From: Strigamia acuminata
Lineage: Eukaryota > Arthropoda > Chilopoda > Geophilomorpha > Linotaeniidae
Reading direction: 5' to 3'
Assembly (NCBI GenBank): GCA_949358305.1
Contig: OX442314.1
Span: 64,489,369-64,553,368, forward strand
DNA: 64,000 nt
Position numbers and translations under genes: made by a program. Shown in pieces: positions 31,396 through 42,457 of this stretch. How positions within the stretch are numbered: position 1 is the stretch's first letter; every line of letters starts with the position of its first letter. The notes beneath the pieces were generated by a model. It was not told where the DNA came from. It ran no database searches and saw only the letters and a program-made list of their open reading frames with translations.

Positions 31396-31413
31396 AACCA
31401 TCCTCTGCTACCA
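31396..31413 (-). other. CopA primer-binding site for tRNA-iMet
   Basis: The plus strand reads aaccatcctctgctacca, the 3' end of initiator methionine tRNA including CCA. It lies one base from the 5' LTR end. Initiator tRNA priming is common in copia elements. Confidence 0.9.
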
Positions 31414-31414
31414 C

Positions 31415-31898
31415 TGACGATGATAAGTGAAGTTGTCAACGCCGGGAAATAAACTGGAGACGAAACGAAAGTCATTTTGTGCCTGAAAACCGCACAAACG
31501 CGTCGGCCATCTTTATTCAGGCAAGAACAGGTGAGCAAGTGAATATGTACAGGTGTCGAGGCTATTTGCCCTCGATCTAAAAGTAGAACAAATCATCCTG
31601 ATGGAAAGGTTGATTTGTTCTTTACATAACCAAAGTAAAGATAACTCAAAGCCAGCATTAACACTGGATAATGCACTGGGGGAAATAATAGATAAACTAA
31701 ATCATAGCAGACGACAACTCGAAATCCATTGATAAACATGAGCCAACTGTAGTATTTAACACGCATTGCGACAGTCAGATGCAGTTGGCTCTCGATTCCA
31801 GTACAGTAAACAATGCGACCCGAATTTCGCCTTTAACGCACTTAGCCAGAAAAGGTGCGCCGTTAATACGTGAAATGAAAAACTGCTTTGACCCAACA
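31415..31898 (-). repeat. CopA 5' LTR, 484 bp
   Basis: Same length and sequence as the 3' LTR. On the minus strand it starts TGTTGGG at 31898 and ends CGTCA at 31415, followed by the primer site. The GGTTT duplication follows at 31899-31903. Confidence 0.95.
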
Positions 31899-33156
31899 GG
31901 TTTTAGGTTCAGCTTCACCTCTGGACTTGTCCACGGATTTCAACACGGTGAGAGATGAGGGGTTTGCTTCTGAAAAAGGTGCAAACTGATCAACAAGACC
32001 CAAGTTTCTATACTCAGTTTTGCGGTGAGAGTCGAGCAGTAGTCGGTTGTCCACGTCGTTTCCCAGTTGAATCGCTTCGTCAATTGTTTTGACATGCATT
32101 GTTCTCAAAAGTTGGACGACGTCAGACAGTAGCATGTTCTGGGCCTTCTCCCATTGTAATCCAGGGTCTGTGTAGCCTGCAATTTCTAAATAATATATTA
32201 TTTCGCTGAGAAAAGTCATAGTGGACTCTCCACTGCGTTGCTTTCGATTTGCAATTTTCACATTGGCCGCCGCTGAATTCATGGAGAATGCTTTACGGAA
32301 CAATGCCTCGAACTCAATCCACGTTTTGGGTTTTGGTTTTAATGCGAGCCACCAACGTTGCGCCTTGTTGCGGGTTGCTTGAATTATATTTACTTTCAAA
32401 TATTCTTCCTCGGGCATGCGGGTGGAATACATGTGCGCATATAATTGCGCAAGAAACAAATTGACAGAATCAAGTGTGGCCTTCTCAGGGTCAAAATGTG
32501 GGAGTTTTTCCTTATAAGTGTTATATCCTCGGGAAGAGTCCTCTCGTCTTACCCGTATTGACGGTAGAGACAATTGGGCCCTTACTCCGGATGGGTGCCC
32601 AGTGTTGTTAATTTTGGCACATAATAAAGAATTCATCACCTGCTGATTGGCTTTTGTTGAATCCACAATTTGTGATGCCACAGACGGACATTGAGTAAAA
32701 GTAGTGGCATGCGTCATTACCGGTGGCGTCGTTGTTGTAGACGTCGGTTGCGCATTGATGGTGGTGGGCGCAAATTGTTGCTGGTGGCTTGCTCCTCCAC
32801 AATGAGGAACTTCCGTGGAAAGTTCATTTCCTGATGGTGCCGAATTGCCTTTTACCCTTATGGATCCATGAGAGGACCCACCATCCTCTGACGGAGGCGT
32901 CGTTGGATGTGGAGGGCTAGTGCCTTGTTGGTAAATGCTACGCATTTCTTTGAGTAATCCCTGTGCCTGAACGAGAAACTGATTACGAATATCACACATC
33001 AACAAAGCTTCGGAATGTAAAATTGCCGGATTCATTGATATTCCTGACACGCCAGGAGTGAAGAAAGCTGGAGGCACGAGCTGATACGCTGGTGTTGACG
33101 TGGCAACTGTCGTTGGCGCAGAAATATTTACGCCAGGTATTGGAGCCGACATGTTG

Positions 33157-33885
33157 TCACGAAATGTTTGCGGCATTGAATTCGCAATGGTTATCAACAA
33201 GTCCGCTTTTGCCGCGTTGGAATCGCCCTTTTCCAAAGAATGCGCCTGCATTATCGATGGAATCCTGTTTACGTATGCCATAGGAGTCTGAAGCTTCGAA
33301 TAAACGATTATACTCTCCTAATAATCGCTCTTTCACTTTTGCAGTGGTGAAGTCCAGATCATCCCAGTAGTACATTATCTGTTTGATTGTCTCATAAGTT
33401 GTTGGCAGAAAATCCATATATTGAAATGCAATTTCCTCATCCGTCGGTATAACTTTGACGTTCGCGAGTTCTGCGACTTTTCTGTCGACACGGGCCAGAA
33501 AACACATCATCTCCTCATTGTCCATTAGATGCATTTGCAGGAACTCGCGCCTCAATCTGCCTTTCCGGGCGCGTGTGGTGGGCTGGTAAGCATCTCGGAT
33601 CGCTTCCCACGCCCCCTTAGAGGTATCCTTGGCAACGGCCACGAGCTGTTGCGCTTCTTCGCAACTCAGGCATATCGTGGACCACGCCCGCTTCTCACAC
33701 ACTTTGAAATCCCGTTTCTCTTTCGCTGTGGCGGTTGCGGCGGGCGCAGTCTCGTCGCCCGTCACGTGGTCCCACACGCCTTGCTGGGATAACAATAATT
33801 TTACACCAATCGCCCATTGCGCATAATTTGTCCCATTTAGTTTTTTAATCGACTTATAATCGTCGTATTTTTCCTCTGACGCCAT
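33157..33885 (-). pseudogene. gag: CopB gag, truncated
   Basis: ATG at 33885. About 200 residues are clear copia-type gag: an N-terminal LNGTNYAQWAIGVKLLL, then AWEAIRDAYQPTTRARKGRLRREFLQMHL and a Val/Ile-rich YMDFLPTTYETI segment, ending near EYNRLFEA. From about 33283 to the stop at 33157 the frame runs out of phase through Gyp2 gag, adding about 40 unrelated residues. The homologous part of CopA gag (from FERAQLRRQF) starts about 110 residues in, which shows what CopA lost at its N-terminus. Confidence 0.82.
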
Positions 33886-35421
33886 ATTTAATCGATTCGT
33901 CGCGAAGATTGCACTTTCTCACAAAATAAATCGTCGCACGCACCAAATGAAGCACAAAACACACTTTTTACGCTTTTACAAATGGCGTAAACCCCCAAAA
34001 AGGTTTAGGCGAAAATTATACAGTCTCCCTTGGACAAATCTCACTAAATGAGACGAAAAACTTTACGTAGTATCTCCCGAGTTCCGACCGGACTCCTAGG
34101 ACCGCGGGACACTCGGTGGCCAGAGAAAGCCTACGCAAAAATACAATTCCATAACGCGACTGCGTAAAGGGTGGAAAGGATACTACAAGACCCCCGAACA
34201 AAACCTTAAGCTTATTAACAAGGAATTTCGACAACTTAAAACTAAATAATAGTTGGCAAGGTGAAAATCCGTTGTTTTGCGGGTTGGTTTGCGTCGCAAA
34301 TCTCCCGCGTTGATCCCACGTCGACTCAACGTGCTCGTCCGCACCTTCGTAGGATGTGCTCCGTGCACAAAACCTCGGGAAAAATACCAGCGCGTATGTT
34401 TAACCCGCTAACTGGTCTTTATTGATATGTAAAGTTTAGGGACAAGTGTTGTCACAGTCAGTTCCGATTTACGATGGAGAGATTACTTCGCGCTTTTCCG
34501 AATTAGCGCGATTGTTACGCGATTAATTTATCATTGTATTATGTCCTGGAATTGCAAATCAGTTGTTATTGCTTTTTATCTAATGCGTGTTTCATTACCA
34601 CAGCTGATTTACCTTTGTATAATGATCTATTTAATTGTCGTCTGCTCAGATGAGCATTTTCTATTAAGAACTTGTTCTGTTTTAAGTTGTTTATGTTTAA
34701 ACATTGTACAGGACAAATCAACCCACATATAATATTGATTTGTCCTTCTTATAGTTTGTGAGGTGAAATAACCTCAAACCATGTATCATTTACTCTGACA
34801 TGTTTTCCATGATATTAAAGATGGCGGCACAATTTGTGCTAGTGTTGCAAAACATTGAAAACTGCTTTGACTCACCTGATTTAAGATCCATAGGCCAACA
34901 GTCTTCTGGTCGAATGCCTGCGCGTATGTTTAACCCGCTAACAAGACTTCTCTCCTCAAATGGAAATAAACACGTCGTTTTTCGCCTACTTTGACGAAAA
35001 TGGCCGCCGTCGAAGAATTCGCTTCGTACGATGACTTCCGTGCTTTCCCACGACGAAACAATCCAAAAACGACGTCGATTCGACGTATTCTCGCGTCGAA
35101 ACACGATGAGAGCGTGTGTCAACCCGTACACACGATTCTCAGCTGGCTTCACGGCTGGTGGCGATGAAACCAAAACAAAATGGCGCCCGCAGAAGAAAAT
35201 CTTCTTTATATCGAGCAATGTGCTTATTTCGCACAGAATTTCGACAATTCTTACACTGTTCGATCCAGAAATGCCTCCGCAAACGTCCGCACACGTTGTC
35301 AGCTTTACAAACACCTCGAATCCGACGATACGTCTCTGCGACGATACTGGCGAGGATCCGCGATGTCCGTTTCTTCACGAAACTTGCTGCAAACGTATCA
35401 CAAACGGTTGGCCGCGTCGTC
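33886..35421 (-). other. CopB leader
   Basis: 1.5 kb upstream of CopB gag with no convincing gene; ORFs here are short and Arg-rich. It contains the duplicated 23-mer and inserted segment at 34390-34942. Confidence 0.55.
34390..34942. repeat. 23-bp direct repeat flanking a 507-bp LTR-like segment
   Basis: gcgcgtatgtttaacccgct plus aac occurs at 34390-34412 and 34920-34942. The segment between them begins TGGTCTTTATTG, contains the stem-loop ggacaaatcaa...ttgatttgtcc (about 34707-34741) and includes gaaaactgctttgactca near 34858-34876. The last phrase strongly resembles the outer end of the CopA LTR. It looks like a copia solo LTR of a third subfamily. A 23-bp flank is too long for a normal target duplication, so duplication of leader sequence is also involved. 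Confidence 0.5.
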
Positions 35422-35439
35422 AACCATCCTCTGCTACCA
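35422..35439 (-). other. CopB primer-binding site for tRNA-iMet
   Basis: The plus strand again reads aaccatcctctgctacca, two bases from the LTR border at 35442. It is the same 18-mer as at 31396-31413 in CopA. Confidence 0.9.
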
Positions 35440-35441
35440 TA

Positions 35442-35885
35442 TGATAGGTTTGTAGGCGCCGGACATCAATGAAAAGGAGCTGACACTCGATTTAAACGGT
35501 GCGGGAACTCGCATTATGCGACCGCCATCTTTATTCATCGTGATGAGAGAGAGAACATAAAAGCGCACCTCTTTCGAGGCTACAAAGCTTAAAGTAGAAT
35601 GAATCATTGTTAACAGGCAAAGATTCATTCTTTACATAACAAAGGCAAAACAACGGCATAGATAATCGATAATGTAAACAAAAGCCATGAGAAACGAAAA
35701 AATAAGTGCTCATATTCGAGCAGACGACATATCGGTATGTCATTGCTAATAAGCACATTGGTTGCGGCACTTAGCACAGGAATAAGGGTTTAAAAGTCAA
35801 TATCAACCAATGTAACACAAATACAGAATTGCAATGACACACACGTTGCATTTAACCGGAAACATGCAACCGAGAAGATCAAACA
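35442..35885 (-). repeat. CopB 5' LTR
   Basis: On the minus strand it ends CCTATCA at 35442. The outer end is TGTTTGATC at 35885 or TGTTAGAAA at 35903. It is very similar to 59209-59514 over the first 300 bp, with a handful of differences. A gaatcattgttaac...gattcattc stem-loop lies at about 35600-35632, matching the one in CopA in position. Confidence 0.8.
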
Positions 35886-35886
35886 G

Positions 35887-38800
35887 TTGGGCATTTTTCT
35901 AACAATGCTCCCCTTCAATGGACAGGAAACTGAGTTAGAATCGAATTGGGAGTTGGCAATGAATCAACTTGCAAATACGCTGAAAAGAATAGATGCAAAT
36001 GAGGACTATAAAAAACGTTACGACGACTCAATGTGGCAATACATTGAGGAAAATCACGCGGAGGAAGTCCCAAAGGAGGAACGTTTTCTCAAGAAGGGGA
36101 TATATAATATACTTCACCACCCAGTCATAAAAGAGGATCGGGATACTTCTAAATTTAGAATAGTGTTCAACGCGTCTTCATCCAAGAAGGGAAAACGTTC
36201 CCTCAATGACTGTTTATTTCCGGAACCTTCCCTCAACCCTGACTTAATTCTTGTTATTGTGAGATTTCGTTTCTATTGCATCCCCATAATAGCAGATATT
36301 AAACAAGCATTCCTGCAGGTTATGATCAACCCAACTCAAAGAAACTTTTTACGCTTTCTGTGGGTGGCTCGTGATTATTTTAAACAGCCTTATTCGTGGC
36401 AAAACCTATGGAACCACATTATGATCCTGAGGATGATCGTCGTGCCCTTTGGTGTTATTTCCTCACCATTCCTCCTATGCGCAACCATTCGAAAACATGC
36501 AAAACAATTCGAGAAAACACACCAAAGAAGTTGATGCGCTAGATGATGGAATTTTCATGGATGACTTAACATCTGGAGGAGATTTTCCAGCCGACACGAC
36601 GACACATTGCGAGAGATTAAAAATGATTTTAGACAGCGGAAAACTTCCCCTTGTGAAGTGGGCAACTTGCAGTAAAGACGTCTTCGACAACTTGAAGAAA
36701 GAGGGATTCCACATGCGGGGCGAAGAGTTTTCTAGTCTTGGAATCATTAAAATGCTTGGCATACTTTGGGACACAAAAAAGGACATGATAATGTTTAAAA
36801 TACCGAAAATTGAAAAAATTCCGATTACGAAGCGAGAAGTTGTCTCATTTTTAGCATCAATTTTCGACCCCATGAAACTCTTGGCTCCTGTGATTCTTCA
36901 AATGAAATTGCTCATTCAAGCGATCTGGGCTCGGACGAAAAAATGGGATGAAAAGATTCTTGACTCGGAGAAAAAAGAAATTGAAGAATGGAATTCCGAC
37001 ATCCAACAACTCAAGGAACTAAAAGTTCAACGTTGGTTAAATACTTATTCAGGTCGAGACATAACCCTAGAAGTTTTTTGTGACGCCAGCACAAAAGCAT
37101 TTGGCTGCACGATTTTTGTCGTCAACGTGGAGGGCAAAAGAACATTGTTGTTAAGTAAATGCCGTATTGCGCCAGCCAAAAAAGTAACTCTTCATCGACT
37201 CGAATTAACAGCAGCAGTGGTTGGAGTCAGAATGACAAAATATCTGCTCGAGAACTTTCTTCCTGGATACCCTGTCACTGAAGTTCGTTACTACTCGGAC
37301 TCCACTATCACACTCGCCTGGATTAATTCTGACAAAAACGTGTGGAAGCCTTATGTCTCGAACCGTGTTCAGGAAATTAGTTCCTTTTCCAAGCCTGAGC
37401 AATGGTCTCATGTGCCAACCGAATTCAACCCAGCTGACCTATTGACCCGTCCACACAACTCAAAAACATTGATGAACAATAAACTTTGGTGGGACGGAGT
37501 TGATGTATCAAAGCTGGAAAAGAAAGAAATTCTACAGGAAAACCCACCCGATGAAGAGAGAAAAATAATTGTTATGACTATTCAAGTTAAAGAGAACTTT
37601 GTCTACAAATTTTTCCGACGTTTTAGCAACTACAACCGACTTTTGAGAGTGTTTTCCTACATAATGAGATGGAAAAGTCAACTTGTTCGCGGTGAGCCCC
37701 TCTCGCCACTCGAGTTGGAGGCAAACCAATTGAAGATCCTAAAACTTTCGCAGAAATTACATTTTTTGGAGGAAGTTGAGGATGTGAAAAACAAAAGGGA
37801 ATTAAGCAAACATTCCACTTTAAGGAATTTCGAGCTCTTTATTGACGAAAACGGATTACTTAGACTTCATAGCCGTTTGAAAAAATCTTTGTTGACATTT
37901 GATGAAGTCTATCCAATTATTTTACATTACGATAGTTGGATAACCCGATTGTTGATTAGAAAAGCACATCTAGAATTACTTCACGGTGATATTAGTGAAA
38001 CCCTGTATCACTTACGTGAACAATTTTGGATCATAAGAGGAAGGAAAACAATTCAGACAGTGATTCGAGAATGTGCAATTTGCAGACGTGCTAAACTTGT
38101 GAGAAATAACCCTTCTACTGGTGACCTTCCCACTGAACGTGTAACTCCAGCGGCTCCATTCCAACACACTGGAATTGATCATCTTGGACCCATTTACGTT
38201 GGCAACAACAAAAAAGAACGGAAAAAGGTTTATATTCTTTTATTCACGTGCATGGTGACAAGAAGCCTGCACTTAGAAGTGTCCGAAGATCTTTCTGTTC
38301 CCAAGTTTTTGCTAGCAATGCGACGATTTGGAGCTCGTTTTGGCAATCCTGCCAAAATATTCTCGGATAATAGCAAAACATTTGAACGCGGTAGTGTGGA
38401 GTTACAATCATGGGGCAAGCTCATTGGTCACAAGGACATACAGACTTTCCTATCTGAAAAAAGAGTGTTATGGACTTTTATTCTACCACTGTCCCCCTGG
38501 ATGGGAGGGGCATGGGAACGCCTTGTCCGTTCAGTTAAGGATAAACTTCGAAAAACTTTGCTTCGATATATTGTTGATTTGGAAACTCTTCAAACCTTAG
38601 CTTTGGAAATTAGTTCCGTATTAAATTCCCGACCTTTATCCTACGTTCCCGACAGTGTACATGGAGGCAGAATTTTGGCGCCTGAAAATTTTTTAACCGG
38701 TGGTTTACCAAAATACCTTATAAACAAAAAATTGAGTGCCATCAAAAAGACAGATTTAAGAAAATTAGACATTAAACGCAGACAGTTCATTTGGGAATTT

Positions 38801-39064
38801 TGGAGAGTGTGGAGAAAAAGTTACCTTATGCAATTGCGAAATTTTTACGAGACCAAAGGCGATAAAAATTTCAAAAACCCCAAAGTGAATCAGATCGTGT
38901 TGTTAGAAAAAATAGGAACAAATTTTTATTTTTGGCCACTTGCCAGGATAAAGGAAATTTTTCCCGGTGAGGATGGTTTTACCCGAGTCATTAAAGTAGT
39001 GCTACCCGATGGACGTGAACTGAAAAGATCAGTTAAGCATGTGAGAGCTCTTGAACTGGACTGA
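35887..39064 (+). pseudogene. pol: Bel3: 5'-truncated BEL/Pao pol
   Basis: Only the pol part survives, starting at MLPFNGQETELESNWE (BEL RT N-terminus) and ending with the conserved tail RSVKHVRALELD at 39064. Gag and protease are missing, cut by the CopB LTR. The RT fingers and palm (VFNASSSKKGKRSLNDC, IADIKQAFLQ, VPFGVISSPF) are present here, unlike in Bel1 and Bel4. A frameshift at about 36520 separates them from the FMDDLTSGG motif. After that one ORF runs through RNase H (VFCDAS), the Pao-type middle region, the integrase zinc finger (HLELLHGD...CAICRR), the integrase core (IDHLGP, FSDNSK, GGAWERL) and the DUF5641-like C-terminus. It is the best copy in the window for seeing what Bel1 and Bel4 lack. 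Confidence 0.9.
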
Positions 39065-39791
39065 TTTGTTTGAGCTCGTTGTATTTTCTCTTCTCTGTTC
39101 TCTCGCCGGCAATTCGCTGTTGCAAGACAGCGTGGAAGAATTGTTGTGCTGAGATAGTGTCAATAAATATTACTAATTATTTTTCCTTTAGTGTTTTATT
39201 TTTCATAATTAACTGATATTTTTCACTTCACAGGAATTTTGACTTATTAAAATGTTTTTCACTGATTTTTATTGTCACTTTTCGATTTAAAGTAGTGTTT
39301 TTACCTTGATATTAATTATTTGCGTCTTATTGAGGGCCTTTATGAACCTTTCTATTAATTTTCTATGATATTGTGTTGATTGCGTGCAGTTCTAGTGTTT
39401 TCTTCGTTTTCTAGCATACATTTGCGATGCTAGTTACGTCAATTTTCAGATCCTAGTCGACATTCGCTTCCGTCTTTTAACCTTTCGTTTAGTGTTTTAA
39501 AACTCATTTGGAGTTTGTTTTATTATTGTTTCAGACTAATTCAAGTCTTATCTTTCATTCTAGATGCATTAGAACTGCCCAAAATGCTTCGTTTGGTTGT
39601 TTCGAACGTTCGTTGTTGGCTGCCGTAAAAGCGCAGCCGAGAATGTTCGGTTCGATCAACATTTTCTTATTTAATAAACTTTGTGTAATATTCTTGTGTT
39701 TAGTGTATGGAAATAATATTCTCTTTATTATTTTACCGATTCTTTATTGTTTTCAAGTAATACAAGTGTTTTTCTATTCAAATTTGTGTGT

Positions 39792-40991
39792 TGTTGCAGG
39801 TCAACAAACCAGAAAGAAAAGAACGGCGATGTGAATCCAAAACACTTGAGATCGCCCAAAATCGTATGTCGTGGTTAGTACGAAAACCGCACTGGAAAGC
39901 AATTAGTCCAAGAAGAAATGCATTGTTGATAAGCAGGAACACTGTTGAGAACACCTGCATCAAGTATCCAATAGGTGGCGGAGACATAAGTTGGCCTGAG
40001 AACTAATGTACTACTCAATACACATTGTATGTGTTTGAAATAAGCCTAACACGGAAGCTAAAAACACACAACTCTTTTATTCAGAGGTTGGTTGATAACT
40101 GATTAAAAATCACTGGGTTACATAGTATATGGCACGGGCAACAATGAAACAGCATGTGCTCAACAATTGAAATCTAAAAATACACATTACATCATCAATA
40201 GGTTGCTAGGCAATAAAAGAGAAATAAAACACAGCAAGATTGCCAATTCGCAGACCCTACATCAAAATTAGAATAAAATACATTAAAATGATCTCTGAGA
40301 TACAAAGAACACAAAATCCAATTGTAACTAAAGTGAATAATGCTTTAAATTAGATGAATTAGAACAAGAGTGCACAAATTAGGCCTAACTCATTGTTACA
40401 GACGAAATATGCAAAAATATGACATTTAGAGTCATCAATTCAATAAAACAACGTCAGAAATGAACTCAGCAGGCAAAATTACACTAGAAACATGAGATTT
40501 AACATTTTCAAGCATGGATTTTAACCAAAAACAACACACATTGAAAATCTTCGCAAAAGTGAACTGGAAACTGAAAATAGCATCATACTCATTGCACAAC
40601 TGAACTGGAAAATGAAAATTACTAGAAATATACCCAAAAATTACAGAATAAACAGACAAATGAATAGAAATAAGAATTCAACACAGAATAAGTACTAAAC
40701 ATGAATAAATTGAATAATTTCAAGTAATCAGTATAAAAAATCATGAGATTTGAAATAAAACACTGTACACACTTTATGTAAATAATAAAATGAACAAATC
40801 AACACGATCAAAATGACACTTGAATAAAATTACACCTTAAATTGTTTATTATGGCAAAATCTGAAAAGTATGGTTAGAATTTTAATTGCAGAAAATCAAT
40901 AAGCAAGTTTTATCAATATGAAGACAAAAATAAAACACTGAATAATAATTGCAATCAAGCAGTCACAATAAATTCCATTCTGTTCGCAACA
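39792..40991 (-). repeat. Solo BEL LTR of the Bel1 family, minus strand
   Basis: The 1200 bp run from TGTTGCAGGTCAACAAACC (plus strand) to CTGTTCGCAACA. They are the reverse complement of the Bel1 LTRs with about 1-2% visible differences. The flanks gtgt (39788-39791) and gtgt (40992-40995) are a 4-bp target duplication. No internal region remains, as expected after LTR-LTR recombination. Confidence 0.92.
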
Positions 40992-42012
40992 GTGTTTTGC
41001 CGCCGATGTGGTTTCCGCCGGGCGCCATGTTGGTTTATTTAGTTAATTTATTACGTAATCGTTCAATTCTGCATTTTGTATCGTATAATAAGTTTATACT
41101 ATTTCATTTCAATATAATTTAGCGTGTATTCTTTGCTATTTAAGCGCTTTTGTGTGATTTTAATTCAAATCGGTTGATTACCGAACTTTGCTGTGCCGTG
41201 ATTGGCTAGTCCAATCCTTTCGTTCCCGAAATCAGTTTATTACCTTTTTCACATTGTTAGACTGTTTTTTCATGATTGTTTCAATTGACTTTGTTAATCA
41301 CAAGATTGTTGTGATTCTTTTAGTGTTTAATATTCTGATTTTCATGCTGTTTTAACGATTTTTCAACATTGTTGCTAGCAACCGCGATGGAATCGTTAGC
41401 GGTTCAACTTTGGTTTTTGGACAGAAAGTGTCTTTAGATTTTGTAATAATCTTTTTGTCTTCATTTAGTATTTTCTAGCCTGATCGCCAGGAATTTGGAG
41501 CACTTACCTGCACTGATTTCTTGGTCTTGACCGTCTGGGACGAGCTGCGTTGCCATGCCAACTCGTCGCTGCATTAGATTTAAGTTTTAGTAGAGCCTAG
41601 AGCATTTTTCTCTTATGTTTGTATAAGTTTTCTGGTCTCCCGTGTTTGAGCGCCATCTCTTGATCTGCTTTGTAATTAGTGATTGTTGTTGATATGCCTT
41701 ATTGACAAGTGTAAAAGTGTTATTTGATTTAAGTGACACTGCTCATGTCTTTGCTAGAAGTTTGAGCTGTGTCTTATGTTAGGATTTAAGCCTTTTGGGC
41801 AGATTGTTCCTTGCCCTAGTGCATTTGTTATATTAAGTATTTATTTCCTATGTATTTGCTTTATTCCCATGTAACTTATGCATTTCTCCTCATTTTGTCT
41901 GTTTCCATAGTCACACATTCCAACAATGAGTGCGTGCTTCTTGTGTTGTTGAAACTTAACCCTAACGGTTGAGTTTTATTTTCCTCTCTCTCACTTTGGA
42001 ATAAAACTACTA

Positions 42013-42172
42013 GGTGCATTCAATAAGTTTAAAACGTATGCAAAACTCGTCTCGTGTTTCCACGTGACGTCATTCTCACACAACATAACATGTTATTCAA
42101 TGGGAATGGGAATGACGTCACGTGCAAACACGAAACGAGTTTTGCATACGTTTTAGACTTATTGAATGCACC
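42013..42172. mobile_element. Palindromic MITE, 160 bp, TA duplication
   Basis: The left end GGTGCATTCAATAAGTTTAA and right end pair over about 65 bp (42013-42077 with 42108-42172), leaving a loop of about 30 bp. TA lies on both sides (42011-42012, 42173-42174). The arms contain CACGTGACGTCA, which joins an E-box to a CRE-like site. No ORF. It is probably moved by a Tc1/mariner-type transposase encoded elsewhere. Confidence 0.85.
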
Positions 42173-42457
42173 TAGAGTTTTCTTCCCCAAACCAGTCTAT
42201 TTCTTCTGCCTACATGATGTGTAGTGAGTAGAGAACCGGGCGCGCTTTCTCCTCCTACTGGCCGCCACTTTGTGAGTTGATTCGAACGTTTATGCCTGAG
42301 ATCGTTAACCCTAAATTGCCGTGGTTGGGCCCGACCTTGTCTGGTTGCGCATGCGCACGTCCACACACCCACTATACTTTCACTTTTCTCCTGGGATTTC
42401 TTCCGCCATCGTCGCTGACCGTTTCCCCGTCCTGGTCTGTTGCCAGTGCTAGCAACA

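Larger units (their letters stand above)
26383..31898 (-). mobile_element. Ty1/copia LTR retrotransposon CopA, complete but RT-less
   Basis: This 5516-bp insertion has two 484-bp LTRs (26383-26866 and 31415-31898) that look identical on reading. Each begins TGTTGGGTCAAAGC and ends ATCGTCA on the minus strand. It is flanked by a 5-bp GGTTT duplication (26378-26382 and 31899-31903). The primer site matches tRNA-iMet, and a polypurine tract abuts the 3' LTR. The coding region keeps a shortened gag, zinc knuckle, protease, integrase and an MBD-like domain, but RT and RNase H are deleted. Identical LTRs and a perfect duplication indicate a very recent insertion, which must have used enzymes from another element. 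It sits inside Gyp2 gag in the same orientation. Confidence 0.93.
25904..33281 (-). pseudogene. gag: Gyp2 gag, split by CopA insertion
   Basis: The 5' part (33281-31899, about 460 codons) starts with ATG at 33281. It has a Pro/Thr/Gln-rich N-terminal half and a retrotransposon gag core (around WWLALKPKPKTWIEFEALF). The 3' part (26382-25904) resumes with Arg-rich KQQLMLELVAL and ends with a Cys pair, CPVCYKVF, instead of a normal zinc knuckle. Between them lies the whole CopA element, flanked by GGTTT duplications. The frame would be continuous across the empty site, so gag was intact when CopA landed. No LTR or leader precedes 33281; the sequence there is copia gag of CopB, so the Gyp2 5' end has been lost at that junction. 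Confidence 0.8.
33284..35885 (-). mobile_element. CopB: 5' end of a Ty1/copia element
   Basis: Reading leftwards: 5' LTR (from 35885 or 35903 to 35442), tRNA-iMet primer site, a 1.5-kb leader and gag. The element breaks off inside gag at about 33283, where Gyp2 gag begins. There is no LTR or duplication at that junction, so it arose by deletion or recombination rather than simple insertion. On the right it abuts Bel3 pol, which is itself cut. A related LTR lies at 59209-59514. Confidence 0.75.
39118..42457 (+). repeat. BEL LTR-derived region, interrupted by a solo LTR and a MITE
   Basis: Fifty-four bases after Bel3 pol, at 39118, the sequence TGTTGCAAGACAG begins as BEL LTRs here do. The same ttcgccggcaattc pre-LTR phrase precedes the Bel1 3' LTR. 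The right end GCAACA at 42452-42457 is followed by a decayed tRNA-His-like primer site and then Bel2 gag. Removing the solo LTR (39792-40991) and the MITE (42013-42172) leaves about 2 kb. It may be one long LTR shared by two elements through recombination, or the 3' LTR of Bel3 abutting the 5' LTR of Bel2; I cannot separate these. Confidence 0.45.

Noticed and set aside
35400-35440. tRNA gene suggested by the initiator tRNA 3' end
   Set aside because: Only the last 18 bases match and they adjoin an LTR; this is a primer-binding site, as at 31396-31413.
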